DNA of 64,000 nucleotides from Athripsodes cinereus (lineage: Eukaryota > Arthropoda > Insecta > Trichoptera > Leptoceridae): NCBI GenBank assembly GCA_947579605.1, contig OX388322.1:372001-436000 (forward strand), given 5' to 3'. Shown piece by piece: positions 32,167 through 45,454 of the stretch (its first letter is position 1; every line of letters starts with the position of its first letter). The translations under genes and the position numbers were made by a program. A model generated the notes under the pieces. The model was not told the origin of the DNA. It saw only the letters and a program-made list of their open reading frames with translations, and did no database searches.

Positions 32167-33057
32167 ATACCTATTATGTTCGTAATTTTATTTATTTAAA
32201 CTTCAATTTTGACTTCAAACACGCTTGATTATGCTTTGTAATGGACATCATCTGGACAGATATTATTTAGGTTCAATCGATCGATCAATCATTTGAGAGA
32301 AAAAAAATATTTTGTCATTTACGTCGCGATTGATTTCTATCATCAATATCCGGTAATTCGGGGAATGGTATTTTATTCAACATATAATGGTGAGCCGTAG
32401 CATTAGTAATAGCCTTTCATACGCCTCTGTCAAAACACATCAAAGAAATTATATTGGAATATTATTACTTACATAGTATGTATTTCATTCAGAATAAAAT
32501 ATATTTTCCTATTGAACAGCAAAGAAAATATATATACTTACTAAAGTTAACAAAAACATAATTTAATAATAATTTGTCAGAAAAGTTAAAATACTCTCCA
32601 TCATGATAGCAAAACAAGAAGAAATTATTATAAAATAACATGGGAAATTTCAAGTCAAAAGGAATTGTATCAAACAAATTGATAAAGTATTTTTAATCGA
32701 TGGAGTCTGTGGTGAAGAAATATTATTCACTGTTTTTTGTAAGTTTTCAAGTGTCCCTAAAAAGCCATATCTATTTGTAAAACGTCAAATTTAATATGTT
32801 TATTTATTTATATATTTATTTATTCTTTCTTTCCTGGACATTGATTACAAACTATAACTTAAAGGAAACATTCAAGTTAGATACAATCAATATACAGAGG
32901 ACGAGTTTATCGCAAGGGCGCGATCTCCTCAAATTAACCCAAATTTTTATGATCTTCAATTCCACAGTACTGAGGTGTACTACCCATTCTGAAACTTATT
33001 TTTGTGTCACAGAGAAGACAACGCGCAGGTAGGTTTATTAATTTTTAATATCTAGAG

Positions 33058-33272
33058 CAGTGATTCCCAAACTATGGTACGCGTACCACCAGTGGTACGC
33101 AACAGTTTTCTAGGTGGTACGTGGCAGTTATTAAGGTGATACGCAAGCCGCCATGGCCATAGGACAGACATAGTAAATAATTAGTAAAAAGTTTTTAAAT
33201 TCAGTTCAGTGGTACACTACTGATTTATAATTTCGTGTGTAGTACGCGAAATTAAAAGTTTGGGAACCACTG
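33058..33272. mobile_element. hAT-like MITE, copy 2 twin
   Basis: Same element as 20837-21051, with ATCTAGAG on both sides (33050-33057 and 33273-33280). Confidence 0.9.
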
Positions 33273-35378
33273 ATCTAGAGTGTCTAATCTCATCATTTTG
33301 AATGTCTTATAAGTGTTGTCTCACGAAAGCAAATAAAAAAGCGCGGATGCAGTATTTTTTTTATGATAGTTCCAATATAAATGTCAACTACACAACCTTA
33401 TATATTTTGCTCTATATACATACAAAATGTGAGAACGAGAATCAGCAAACACAATGAAATTTAATAAAAATGATACGAACATGTGTTAAGGGGGGGGGGG
33501 TGTTGGACTAGGGGAATGTCAGTAGAGGCCGGGGGCGCTTTTCCAGCATGTATGGGCATTGTATTGGGGATTTAGTTTGGACAGGGGAATTTTAAAAATG
33601 TTAGGTTTATTGTGACAGGAAAATATAATAATACATAGATATTATTTCGATTGTGTCTGTACATACATAAAATTTAATCCAAATATCCGAACATTTCTAC
33701 ATAGTACCAGTAGGTATTATTGTTTGTCAGTAGGTAATACGTATTAAATTTCCCCGCATTATTTCAGCTATCTAAAAAATGTTTGTTTTTTCATTAATAA
33801 TGAACCGCGTTAAATTCACAAATAATGTAGGACAAAAAGCTTTTGTAGATTTAATTGGAAACGGTGTGATAAAAATGTTGTGTTTTTTTTTAACATTTTT
33901 TACAATACATAAATACGATTGGCGAATTTATTTTTGATAAACTCCTAACACATGTTTTGTACCGCTGTTGATAAGTAAATTAAGTGTAAAAAGGGAAGTT
34001 TTTATTGGTATACATTATTTTGTTTTATACAAAGGCACACATTGTGGTTTGACACCAAAAGTGGACATTTCCAATATATGTTTATTTGCTAATTATCTAA
34101 AAATATCCCTTGTATCGAGTTTTATAAAACTACATTTTCCAAACAGTCGAATCCTGTGAAATTTATATGAAAAACAAAAGATAAATTTAAAGGTACTATT
34201 GAAAACAGTCAAAATTCAGTTCGTTTTTGGACACAACTCACATTTTACTATAAATAAATTTGTATGTCCAATTTCGTATATATCCAAGGCGTATATTAAA
34301 TAAACAAATTTTTGAATAAAATTTCGATCCCAAGTCACTAATATGTATGTATACCTTCATCTCATCACAAAGTTTCCCCTGCGGAATGGATTTATTTGTT
34401 TATTTATATTTTATTCTTTACTGTTGTACATTGATTATAAGCAAAAATACATTTAAAACAAATATAATAAAAAAATCAATATACGGAGGGCGATTTTATC
34501 GCAGAGGCGCGATTTCTTCCAACTAACCCAATTTCATGAAACTTTTACATAAAAACACTTAAAGGAAGGAAAAGAAGAGTTACAAAGAAGAAGAATAGGT
34601 AGGAAAAGGGACTAGATAAGACAATATTTAAGTATACAAATTTAACTTCTTGAATTCAACAATGACAATGCACGCCACTCATTCTGAATATATTAATTTC
34701 TTATATATGCCTTGATATAATTTGTGTTTAAGTTGTAATATTAAGTGAATGAACTATCCCCTCTGGTATAGTTGGCTCTGTGCCTATTTGGACAATGTGA
34801 GGTGAAATTATATGAATGCTTCAATGATACACCACACCAGCGGCGTATTCAGGGTTATCTCATCCTCAGTAAAAAATAATAAGTACGAAAGTTTTGAAAA
34901 AATAATATAGTTTTACTACTATTATTACACCATCACGGCAAATCCCACAAGTTGGGTAGCCAGCAGACCTACTGCATGCAATAAACACGTAAAGTGTCGT
35001 CTCCGTGTCAACAGAAAATTAAAATAGCAAACCTCAAACACCAGATGTAAAATGTCTATTTTCGAACTTTCCGAACAATTGCCTTTTATAGAAACTCGAA
35101 AACTTTTGAAATAAAAATAAAACATAATAATGAAATGTTGAAAAGTTTGAAAAAACTCCATATTATTATAGATAACAGTCAGCCATCTACGTACTGACCA
35201 CTCTCAATGTTGCTAAACTTCGATTATTGGACGACAACCGATGTATTGAAGTATATAAATCAAAAGTCCTGATTTTATTGTCCGTACAAGTCGCAAAATT
35301 ATACTTTAGGTACCTAATTAGCTATATTAGCAAAACACTTCTGTGTGGCGTGTCCCTAGTAGGTACTAATGATAGCGA

Positions 35379-35870
35379 ACTACCTACACTTAGTGTTGTG
35401 GAATTCTCAAGAAATAATTCTCAAGAAGTAGAGAATTTTCCGAGAATTTTTTTTATTTTTTATTTAACAGTATAATAATAATAAACACTTCATTCAATCA
35501 ATCAATAACAATGTACAAATGTTGAGACAATTCATCACCAATAGCTACAATTAATTATGGAAACAAAAAAAAATTAGGTACCTACATAGAAAAAAGTGCT
35601 AACAACTGATAAAAAATCTTGATGGTTGACACCCCACATGCCCATATTTAAGTTTAAAAAAAATTGCAGGTACTTACATGGAAAAAAGTGTTAATAACCT
35701 CTGATTTGGGCCTTATCAGCCCCACAAATTTTTGGATCAATCATGTTGGCTGCGAAGTATACTAGGCGAAAGGTAATAATACCACTAAGAAGAATTATGG
35801 AGAGAAATTTCTCTTCCATCAGAGGAGAAATTCTCGGAGAATTTTCTCTTCTCACATCACTACCTACACT
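35379..35870. mobile_element. Putative TTCTC-rich hAT-like MITE, copy 2 twin
   Basis: ACTACCTACACT flanks at 35379-35390 and 35859-35870. It lacks one of the GAGAAATTTCTC palindromes present in copy 1. Confidence 0.5.
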
Positions 35871-35972
35871 ACGCGCTAAACATTACACTAAAATAATGAG
35901 CGAGATAGAAATATAGGTAATACAAACAGGTTCCATTTACAACCAAGTGCGCAAGCGAGACAAATGTTTTAT

Positions 35973-36282
35973 TAAAATGATTTTAAAAACACTGTATAAT
36001 TTCCAAATTAAATTTATTCACCTCAAACGTTTTCGCCAAGGCTTCTACTTGGCATCATCAGGAGGACTAATTAGTTAAAGTTCATATTCATGAATATGAA
36101 CTTTAACTAATTAGTTCATGAATATGAACTTTAACTAATTAGCCCTCCTGATGATGCCAAGTAGAAGCCTTGGCGAAAACGTTTGAGGTGAATAAATTTA
36201 ATTTGGAAATTATACAGTGTTTTTAAAATCATTTTAATTATAATGAATTTCCAAAGTGTTAACACAAAAACATTTGATTTAT
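35973..36282. mobile_element. Palindromic Penelope-like insertion with hammerhead-like arms
   Basis: Absent from copy 1. CAAATGTTTTAT is duplicated at 35961-35972 and 36283-36294. Two long inverted arms (to about 36237) each contain CCTGATGATGCCAAGTAG and CTTGGCGAAAACG: minus strand at 36026-36066, plus strand at 36142-36186. A 50-bp inner palindrome lies at 36066-36115. After the right arm comes an unpaired tail of about 45 bp (36238-36282). Inverted terminal repeats, a short one-sided tail and variable duplications are reported for Penelope-like retroelements, some of which carry hammerhead motifs. No protein is encoded. Confidence 0.7.
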
Positions 36283-36656
36283 CAAATGTTTTATGTTATT
36301 TCTTACTTTTCTAAATAATAAGTACAGTTGCACGTAATGGAGAATCTGACTTGCACAGACTTGCGCTAAATTTTAAATACTCCGATCGTTGATGCGTAAC
36401 TACGTAACTAACGTAACTACAATATTATATTTTTATTATTCCTATGCTTAGAAATTCAGGCAAAGCCCAGTTTTTGGGCTTGTATGTAAGACACGCCACT
36501 GCCCCTCACCCTTTATAACTATATTGTATACAATATTATACTCTTGATGTCTACTCCAATAAAATCTCTAACGATGTTGTTTCCTAAATATGAATAATAT
36601 TAAAGTCAATGTTCCATGCTTGTATAAAAAGCGGTAAACACATTTTTTAACAATTT

Positions 36657-36921
36657 CACTTATTTTAGAGGCATTGACTATGTAACAATTACGAGACATT
36701 TTCAAATAAAATATTTAAAACTTGAATCACTATGTTTATTTGTTACATTAATTTAAATTACGCTATCGCGATTTCAGTGCACTTGCACCATTGACGAGCT
36801 TTTCAAGACTCGTCTTGAAAAGCTCGTCAATGGTGCAAGTGCACTGAAATCGCGATAGCGTAATTTAAATTAATGTAACAAATAAACATAGTGATTCAAG
36901 TTTTAAATATTTTATTTGAAA
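36657..36921. mobile_element. Palindromic Penelope-like insertion, 108-bp perfect arms
   Basis: Absent from copy 1. ACATTTTTTAACAATTT (17 bp) is duplicated at 36640-36656 and 36922-36938. Arms 36701-36808 and 36813-36920 are perfect inverted repeats around a CTCG centre. A 44-bp unpaired tail (36657-36700) lies at the left. The arm carries a GGTGC/GTGCACT stem followed by GAAAT, but the first hammerhead box is not conserved. Confidence 0.65.
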
Positions 36922-38226
36922 ACATTTTTTAACAATTTTTCGAAAGATTCATAGTGATTCCGAAATTACTTTTCTTTATATGAAACATTGAAGCTACACT
37001 GAAGAGGAATTTTTGTAATTTTCAAAGAATGTTCTAAACAAATTAATGTGTCGTCACAATTTTCTTACTACCATGTGACGTAAAAAATAAATATTCATCC
37101 TAAGCCTACAAACGTTTTAAAATATTATGTAAGTTTATCATAATATATTTATTTATTTATTATTTTCGCGCAATACAAATATTGCGTTGATAGGTTTTGT
37201 ATATCCCAAGTGGGTGTGACAGAGAGAATGGAACGCCTTATAGATCTGTCCTTATATCCTTCTTTCGCTTCTTCTACATACATTCATACGATATCTCATG
37301 CACACACGTCGATTTCTCCTTCTCAACACACGGCCGTCCTTGAGAATTTGATTCACGTGGTCAAGTCACGTAGTTCTCGGATGCACATGACTTTTTCTAC
37401 ATATTTTCCGGAAAATAAGCACTGTGTTGCTGCTCTATGAATACTTATATGTTGACGGTTGTACCATCTTCACAAAAAAATATTATTGAAGTAGAAAGGA
37501 AACTTTTGGCAGTGTCGTTACTTAAAAAAATATTTAAAAAAAAACTGGTTTATGTAACGCGATAAGTTGTAAATATGAAAACACGAAACACGTGTTTGTA
37601 AGTAATAAAAACAACAATAAGAAAAGTGTAATAATAATAAACTGTCACAGCGAAACGTCGGTCAATAAATTTTAAATAAAGTTTCACGCAGACAACGCTT
37701 ACTCACTCCTTTGTCGTGAATTTTAGGTAAAGCTTCTTTCCAAAGAAATAGATTATTCTATAATATGTCATTCATGGCAAACCAATGACAAACGTGACAT
37801 GAAATAGGGTGACGTTGTCATTTCTAAGGCTTATATGGTAGTTTCATGTATTAAATTCACCAAGATATTTTACATCTTAAATTCAGCAATGAGGTTTTGC
37901 CACCCATCCTGAAAATCTTATTTTTTATGGCACAGAGAAGACAGGTTGTGTGTTTATAACATGCAGCTGTTCTGCTGGCTACACCACTTGTGGGATATGG
38001 CACGATGGCATAGTAGTAGTAGTAGTGGTTGCTTTCATTGATAAGTTGATTTGATTAGACGACAAATGAGGTGACGTTGTCTTTGTGGGTTGAACATCAA
38101 TTGAACAAAAATACATGCTCACCCTGCAACAGTTACATATCATTTCATACATAAGAACAAACTCACACTCATCATCGTGTGAACACAAACACCCTTCAAC
38201 AATTCACACTCATCACTTATTCATAT

Positions 38227-38265
38227 CCTGAAGATGGCGCCAGCATGTACACTGAAAGATCGACA
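38227..38265 (+). ncRNA. Hammerhead-like motif, copy 2 twin
   Basis: CTGAAGATGGCGCCAGCATG, then TACACTGAAAGATCGACAC. Substitutions relative to 25542-25580 weaken the closing stem. Confidence 0.4.
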
Positions 38266-39438
38266 CAACAAAACCAGACATGGCAAACTCAAAAAAAAAC
38301 AACCAGACTTTTTAAGCCTTATAATATGATAGTCACATATTTTAAATTTATAAAAGAATGTCAGTAATGTCGAAGATGTTGTGCGATGGGGAAGAGCAGG
38401 AAGAAGCTTTAAAGAGATCATGTAGAGAGGGTGAATTCGGATCGACTGGTGATAATAGCAGGAGACGAACCCATGACAGAAAACAGACTCCCAGGAGGAC
38501 CACCTTAACGATGGAGCGATAGCTGGACATCCACCTCCCAGGAGCAGGCTCCGAGAACCACAGGACACAGTCCTAACTGAAACAGAAGAAGAAGAGAGAA
38601 AAGTTTACATAGTTGATGCCAAGACGCTCTGAATGGAGATGACTAGAATTTGCCATGTGCTTTCGAGAAAAATGTTGAAGATCGACTGGATTGGCCTTCG
38701 TTTATTTTTTTCACGCTCAAACTGCAAATAATAAATTGCAGGTAGTTTGACCTTTTCTGAATTCCAACATGATGTTCAAAAGGTTGGACATCACTTGTCT
38801 ACACATTTAGTACATAAATCATCGGTAACAATGAAATATTATTCAGTGAAAGAGTACTAGCAACACAATACTTACATAGTTAGTACCTTCAGTGTTTTAT
38901 GATAAAGGGTATGTATTAATGTATGTAATTATTACCACTATTCATACTCTTCAGTCTTCCGCTCTTTTCTCAAGCTATTTGAGTGTCCTTAAAAAGGAAG
39001 GTATTCGTTATGCATTTAAGATATTTTATCCAGCGATGAAGTATACCACCCATCCTGATACTTTTTAATTTGTTTTTACTTATTTATCGTGTCGAAACCC
39101 AGAAAAAAAAACAATCAAACTGATCCCGAGTACTGTGCAAAACGCACAGCACGTGGAGATGTGTCAAAAATATCCACCATAGTGAATGTGACAGGGAACA
39201 ATAGACACTCCAACAAGTGTGGCATGGTCTGTGCTGCACCGCAGCCACACGCTCCAGATTCGTGTTGTAATAGGAAGCCCCATCGTTCTCTATTATCACG
39301 GCAGTTTCCAATACCAGATCTTAGACGATTTAGGGTTTTCCATGTCCTATAGTCTAGATCGCCTCCTGCAGCAAGGTGTTCTTGGGCTAGAAAAGGTTTT
39401 ATTTATTATTATTGGCGTGGAGATGATTACTTTAATGT

Positions 39439-39477
39439 TTATTACATAAAGATCTGCTGACTACTACACCTGAGAGC
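39439..39477. repeat. Single 39-bp unit, counterpart of the minisatellite
   Basis: One unit only, followed directly by TTTGCCGTGATGG. It probably shows the state before expansion, although contraction cannot be excluded. Confidence 0.9.
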
Positions 39478-42400
39478 TTTGCCGTGATGGTAAAGATAAA
39501 TAAATAAAGTTTTTCCTTTATTTATTGCTTGGTGAAATTAAGCTAGTATGTAGATACCTACTATAATATCATGCAACGCCTTTACTGATACCATTGTAAT
39601 ATTATTATCAGGCTCTTTTATATTGTCAAATTATAGTAGGCACAAGAGTTAAGTTTAGTTAGAATGAAGATACTTTCATTTATATTTCGTTACAATCAAC
39701 TATGTTGTTATTTCAATTATTCTATCTTGGTAACAAACCAGAATAATATAGGTAGGTTGGTACTTATAATTCCTATTCCCGGTTAAAATGAGTGGAGTTT
39801 TGAAGACTTTAGAATATTAAATTATACACTAGTTGATATTCCGTACTAACAGCTTTAACCACTTTTAAGGTCTATTGTTGTTTTAAGTTTAGGTAAGTAG
39901 GTATATAATCTTTTGTAATACTTGAAGATTTTAAAGTTCAACAAGACGTGATCTTATTTTTATAAATTATTTATTTTTATTTCTTTTGATGTCTTTTCTT
40001 TCATTTTTCCCGTTCACTTCAATTTACTTCATCCTATGTCTTTTCTGCTTAACCTACTTACTTACTTCTGCTCTTACTTTGCTTGTGTCCAATGTTAAAA
40101 AAAAAACCTCCCATTTGAACTCGCTTCTTCAATGTTTTGTTCAAACTGATACCTTTTCAATATGTCGTTTGTAATGTTGGATTTAACTTAAATATTTACT
40201 TCAAGCCTGCCTATTTGCTCGCCTGTGAGTACAATTTTGGTTTGAATTCGCGGACGAATGGGAGTTTTCAACTCCTGAGATAAACTATATTCCATTAGTG
40301 AAGTAGCCAGTAGACCAGTTACATGTAATAAACACACAAGACTCTTGAAATATTCTATAGGTGTATATAAATTGGGAAATCCACCTAAAGCCATTATTTA
40401 TAATCGCTAAAAAGTTAAAACTAAAAAGAAACAATATTGACTTTAATGTTTAATTATTTATTCTTTACTGTACATTGATATCAAACAATTACATAAAAGG
40501 TAAACATTCAAGTTAGATACAATCAATATATACTGGGCGAGTTTATCGCAAAGGCGCGATGTCTTCCAACTAACCCAATGTTATTTTTGTGAAAGAAAAT
40601 TTAAAAAATAAAAATAGCACTGCTATATGTGTACCTATAGCGTTTACACAAACACGCCAAGTGTTTTCACCAACGAATTGCCATCATCAGCTCTGATGTA
40701 GGCGTATAGGCGAATGAGCGTATTTGTGGTACAATAAATCAATATTATATTTGAAAATAATTAAAAAAAAAACAATATATTTACCATAGCCACCGATGAC
40801 TGTTTATTAATATTATTATCAATTAATTATTATTATTTCGAATTTTAAACATTATTTCTTAATCTATTTATATGTTTAATTTGTATGTTGTTTATTAATG
40901 ATTCTATTTTTTTGACATCTAATCTAACGAATTTGACAATTATCATCTTGAACTATTTTAATTGGATATTTATTTTAAATTGTATATTTCATTCTGTCTT
41001 TTAATGTTTGCATTAATCAAATTTTGTCCAGCCTCTGTATAGTTTAATTTAATTGTTTTATTCTATTACTATTGCTGTTTTGTTCTAATTACTACCATTT
41101 TTGTAACATCTTAATGTTTATTTTTATAAATTTGTACCAATTCATTTTTTATCAGTTTTTGTTGTTGGTGTCTGTCAAATTGTTTTTTTCTACTTTGTTA
41201 TATGTTTAATGTGTAAAAGGCTCACGCCGTGTACAAGTGATAAAAAAATAAATAAAATAAAATGATATATCTCACGCCTGAAGGTACCATCCTTCTTACT
41301 AAAGATATAAAACAATGTACTCTAAAGTAAAGGGTAAGTCACATAAGTTAGTTTTCTTTCAAAAATCTCAATTCCGGGTCGGAATACAATAAACTTAATC
41401 TATCCAACATACATTAATCTCAGATAAGAATACAGGGAGCTATTAGGTCATATCGATTTATAGTAACAATGAATTCTTGGTCAAGATATTGGTTGGTCTT
41501 TATTCTTGTACATTAACCCTCGAGATAAGTAATTTATCATTAAGTTAGTATTGAGGATAAAAAAAAAATGCTCGAATTTGTGTTCAATACATGAGAAACA
41601 TGTAATTAAATTTTCCTCCTTGACAAACTCTATGGATATATAAAATAGTAAAAGCAGAAAATTTGAATATGTATTTATATTTTAATTGTTATAAATAGCT
41701 CATACTACTCTCAAATGTAAAACCGACAATGGGTGAGTCAAGTGTCTTAGAACATTATTCTGATTTTCTGTTTATTCTTGTAATTTATTTTTTGTTTTAT
41801 GTACATTTTGAAATTTTTTTATATTCTAGTCATTATCCTGCATTGCATTGACCTGCAAAATTATTTTCATTTTTATTTCGTTGACTCTATTCTAAATTTT
41901 TATTTTTGACTTGTAATCTTGACTTTTTATCTTGACTTGTGTATGTTTTAACTTGCATTTAAAATCTAATATTTATTTTACGATTGGCATCTCATTATTA
42001 TTATTATTTATTGTTATTGTATTGACTTGTTGTTGTTACATTATTCTAGTGCTTGTTAACATGTAAAAGGCGAAAACCGTGAATGTGGTTTAAAATAAAA
42101 AATAAAAAAATACCTCCGACAAAGTAAATAGAAGATATTAAACCTCTAATTTGAACTTATACAACTAGGAAATCAGAATTAATAATTCATATGTGAACGG
42201 AATTTTATATATGAACTGAACTGAATTGTATTTTATATATAATTTATAATTTAAAAAAAGCAACATCTACTACTATTATTTTATTATGACATACCATCGG
42301 ACCAACTGCAAATAGTAAACATGCACATTGTCCTTTCCGTGCCAATAAAATAATAAGACATTCGAGATAAGTGGCATGCCTCGTTACCGAATTGAAGATT

Positions 42401-42876
42401 TCAATTTACTTATACATGAGGGTTAACGAACACCTACTGCCTCTTACAGGACATTCAAAACTTACGGAAATGAGTCGGAGCCCTATTTTTACCGGAGACT
42501 TCATATAGAAAAAAAATAAAAAAATTGAAACAACCTGATTTCTCGAATTTCTTTCTAAAGAGATACCTTACTATTGTTAGCCTAAGTGTTTTAATTAATA
42601 CTCGAAGTTTCTTATGTACATCTTCGACGATGTTTTATCAAAGATTTCAGAACGTTGAAAGTCTCAGTGGAAAGAGGTGATTCGTTTTATTCAGAATCTA
42701 TCTGAATTAAAAGGCTTGTTTTTATCCTGTTTTCTCAAAATGTGAAAGGTAAAAAGAAATAAAAAAAAACGTACCTAACGCTTTATTTTATTTTTTTCCT
42801 TCTTCTTCTTCATGTGTCTTGTTGGGTCCGTTCGACCATTCACAACCATGACTGTGGAAGAAAGTGTCGCTGTCCT

Positions 42877-43079
42877 GAGGCCTGAGTCAACAACACACTT
42901 TCGTCTCACGTTCCCGCTCCGTTAGCGTTCGGGTGCAGACGATGTTGCAAGCAAGTGTCAATTTCGTTGCTAAGATACACAATAGTTACGAAAATTAACA
43001 CTTTGGCGCACCATCGTCTGCACCCGAACGCTAGCGGAGCGGGAACGTGACGCGATAGTGTGTTGTTGACTCAGGCCTC
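42877..43079. mobile_element. Palindromic MITE, copy 2 twin
   Basis: Same as 31098-31300. Confidence 0.7.
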
Positions 43080-43720
43080 TGAACGGTGCGAAACAGTTTC
43101 CCAACAAATCTGACGCTAGTTTATTCTTGGATGTTTCAAAGCCAGGAGAATTGTCTTCTGCTAACCCCTCTGTGAAAACATTGAAATATTTTCGTAATGA
43201 AAGTTTAATTTGATTAAACATTCAATTTTCAGGCGCTAAGTTTATTTATATAATATCATATCCATACTAATATGAGCATATACATACATAGTGTAAGTAG
43301 ACATATAATCATCAAATGCTAAGTGTTGCATACTGCCATCTGTGTGGTGAATTTTGAAGCACTTGGTACTGGCTATAGACATAAATGATGATCTATGGCG
43401 AATAAATTAAAATCATAGTTTGTCTTTGGTTACTTGTATATAATACAAGCACACATTTGATCCACCCTCTTCTCCAATACACAGTCAAACAAAAATATTA
43501 GCATATACTGTTCTATTCATTTGTTACAAGTTTACATTAAATTCAATTATTCTAAAAAACAGTGTTTGTTCTGCAGTCCATCTACTCATCAGTTACACAA
43601 TTCAACATTAACGATCGTGAAAGGACATTGGCGATCGTGACACAACACTAAGTGTCAACTTAGAGTCAGAGGCGTGACATAAATGTGTTGCAAGTGCTTA
43701 AAGAATTACATGGAGATTAA

Positions 43721-44959
43721 TATGTTATTAGGTATATGTACGAGTATATATGGCAACACTACACTTAACCTAGTAAATCTCTCTTACAGAAATAATATAT
43801 ATACTTCATATATAATACTATAACAAAGTGTTTTGCCTGATGAATATAGCTCCACTAACCCTCAAATTACATAGACTGTATTCATAAGATTTCAGATATG
43901 TTTATTGAAATAAATCTTTGAAAAAATCATTTTTACTTAGATGATTTTATCTCGATTTTGTTTAGAAATATAATGAGTTACTTTAGATAGATATTATTGG
44001 ATTGGTCTGCAACGAGTTTTTATTTTATTCTCCATTCCTCCCTATTTTCAGCTAGTCTCTTTAGTTCTACGTATGTGCAACAGTTCATGTCCTTCTTCAG
44101 TTGGCCCATAATTGTAAGCGTCTCTTGGTCAGCTTCTACCTCTGCTTTTGTTTATGACCTTGTAAAAAGATCTTTATTATCAAAAAGGAACAGAAATAGT
44201 GAATAAAAAACACTCGAGATAGTGGTTTTCTGATAGCCCCTCATAGACAATGGTTTGAATTTTCACAATTCATTTGAACAGAATTTCTTAGAAGAAATGT
44301 TCTTTTTCATCGAAAATTATTATTTTTATGACAAATTTATTATTTTTCAATTGAAGGAATACAAAACATAGTTTATTTCTCGTATTCGTAATGTTATACG
44401 TATCTTTTATAAGACATTAAAAAATTGAGAGATCAGAATTTATTCAAAAGAATTTGAAACCTTTTAGTTGCTGAGGACTTTAAGACAAATAAAAAGACTG
44501 GCATTTATTTGAAACCCCATTATAATTATATTGTAGGGTTAGGTTACATTTCTTCAGTTACTGACCTTCCTGAGGTGACCTTCTGTATGAAGGCAAACAA
44601 TTAATTAATTAATACCAGCAGACTTCATCCAAACACATCCATCCTTTATCTAACCACCCATTCATCTTCTATGTAGATTCACCCAGCCTCACCTACAGAA
44701 TGTTATATTAGGCAGCATTGTTATTTAATGACTTATCTACTTACAACATACATACATATTATATATGTTATAACTGAGGTATGATCCGATAGTAAATATC
44801 TTTCAGGAATAAGTAACTAATTGACCGACCATATTTTAGAATCAATCATATATGATACGAAGATGACTATCTTGGCTGTGAGTTTCGAGTAATGAGTTCG
44901 ACTCCTGTTTAGTACAGATAAAAAAAAATGTTTTAAGAAAAATTCCTGGATTTAAGTGC
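43721..44959. other. Unassigned stretch
   Basis: I see no gene. A weak SINE-like stretch near 44865-44930 (GAGTTCGACTCC then an A-run) is listed under rejected items. Confidence 0.35.
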
Positions 44960-45185
44960 AACATAATACGGCATACCAAGCAAACCGGCAAACCAACTGC
45001 ATGTTATATACGTGCAAGCCATCTTCTCTATGCCAACAAAAAATTAAGACATTCAGAATGATTTTTTAAAGTTTTTTCTTGCCTGAATACCTGCCTGGAC
45101 ACTCAAAAACTTACAAAAAAGAGTGGGATACCAATTCTTAACCTGGTGCTTCACGGAATAAATGCATCGCTACTATTAAAAAAAC
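44960..45185 (-). repeat. Dispersed retroelement 3' end, family C
   Basis: Plus-strand order: ACGGCATACCAAGCAAACCG, ACCAACTGCATGTTATATAC, CATCTTCTCTATGCCAACA, AAGACATTCAGAATG, CTGGACACTCAAAAACTTAC. This is the reverse complement of family C, with its upstream extension. Confidence 0.55.
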
Positions 45186-45454
45186 AAGCCTGCTTTATCA
45201 ATATACTCGGAAATTTACGGAAAAAATTAAATACTTTATTTCCTCCTCTTCTCCTTGATCACATGTAGGTTAGGTATACAAATGTGTTTTACGTATACTT
45301 AAATACACAAATATTAAAGAAACTGCAGGGAAACATATAAAAATTAATTATACTACTACATGTGGAGCAATAAACCTTGAATCGAAGAAGTATTAAAGAC
45401 AACATGATGTTTGATATTGTGCAGAATGGCTGAACATGTAAGTATAATAATATA

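Larger units (their letters stand above)
32167..43720 (+). repeat. Copy 2 of the 12 kb direct segmental duplication
   Basis: Same start and end strings as copy 1. It contains matching copies of the hAT MITE, family A, B and C tails and the palindromic MITE. It differs by two palindromic insertions (35973-36282, 36657-36921), one minisatellite unit at 39439-39477, and small deletions near 35840 and 37385. The last 3.7 kb aligns with copy 1 at one constant offset. Confidence 0.95.

Noticed and set aside
44862..44940. Possible SINE or tRNA remnant (GAGTTCGACTCC then an A-run)
   Set aside because: Only a B-box-like string is present; there is no A box and no match to the other SINE copies.
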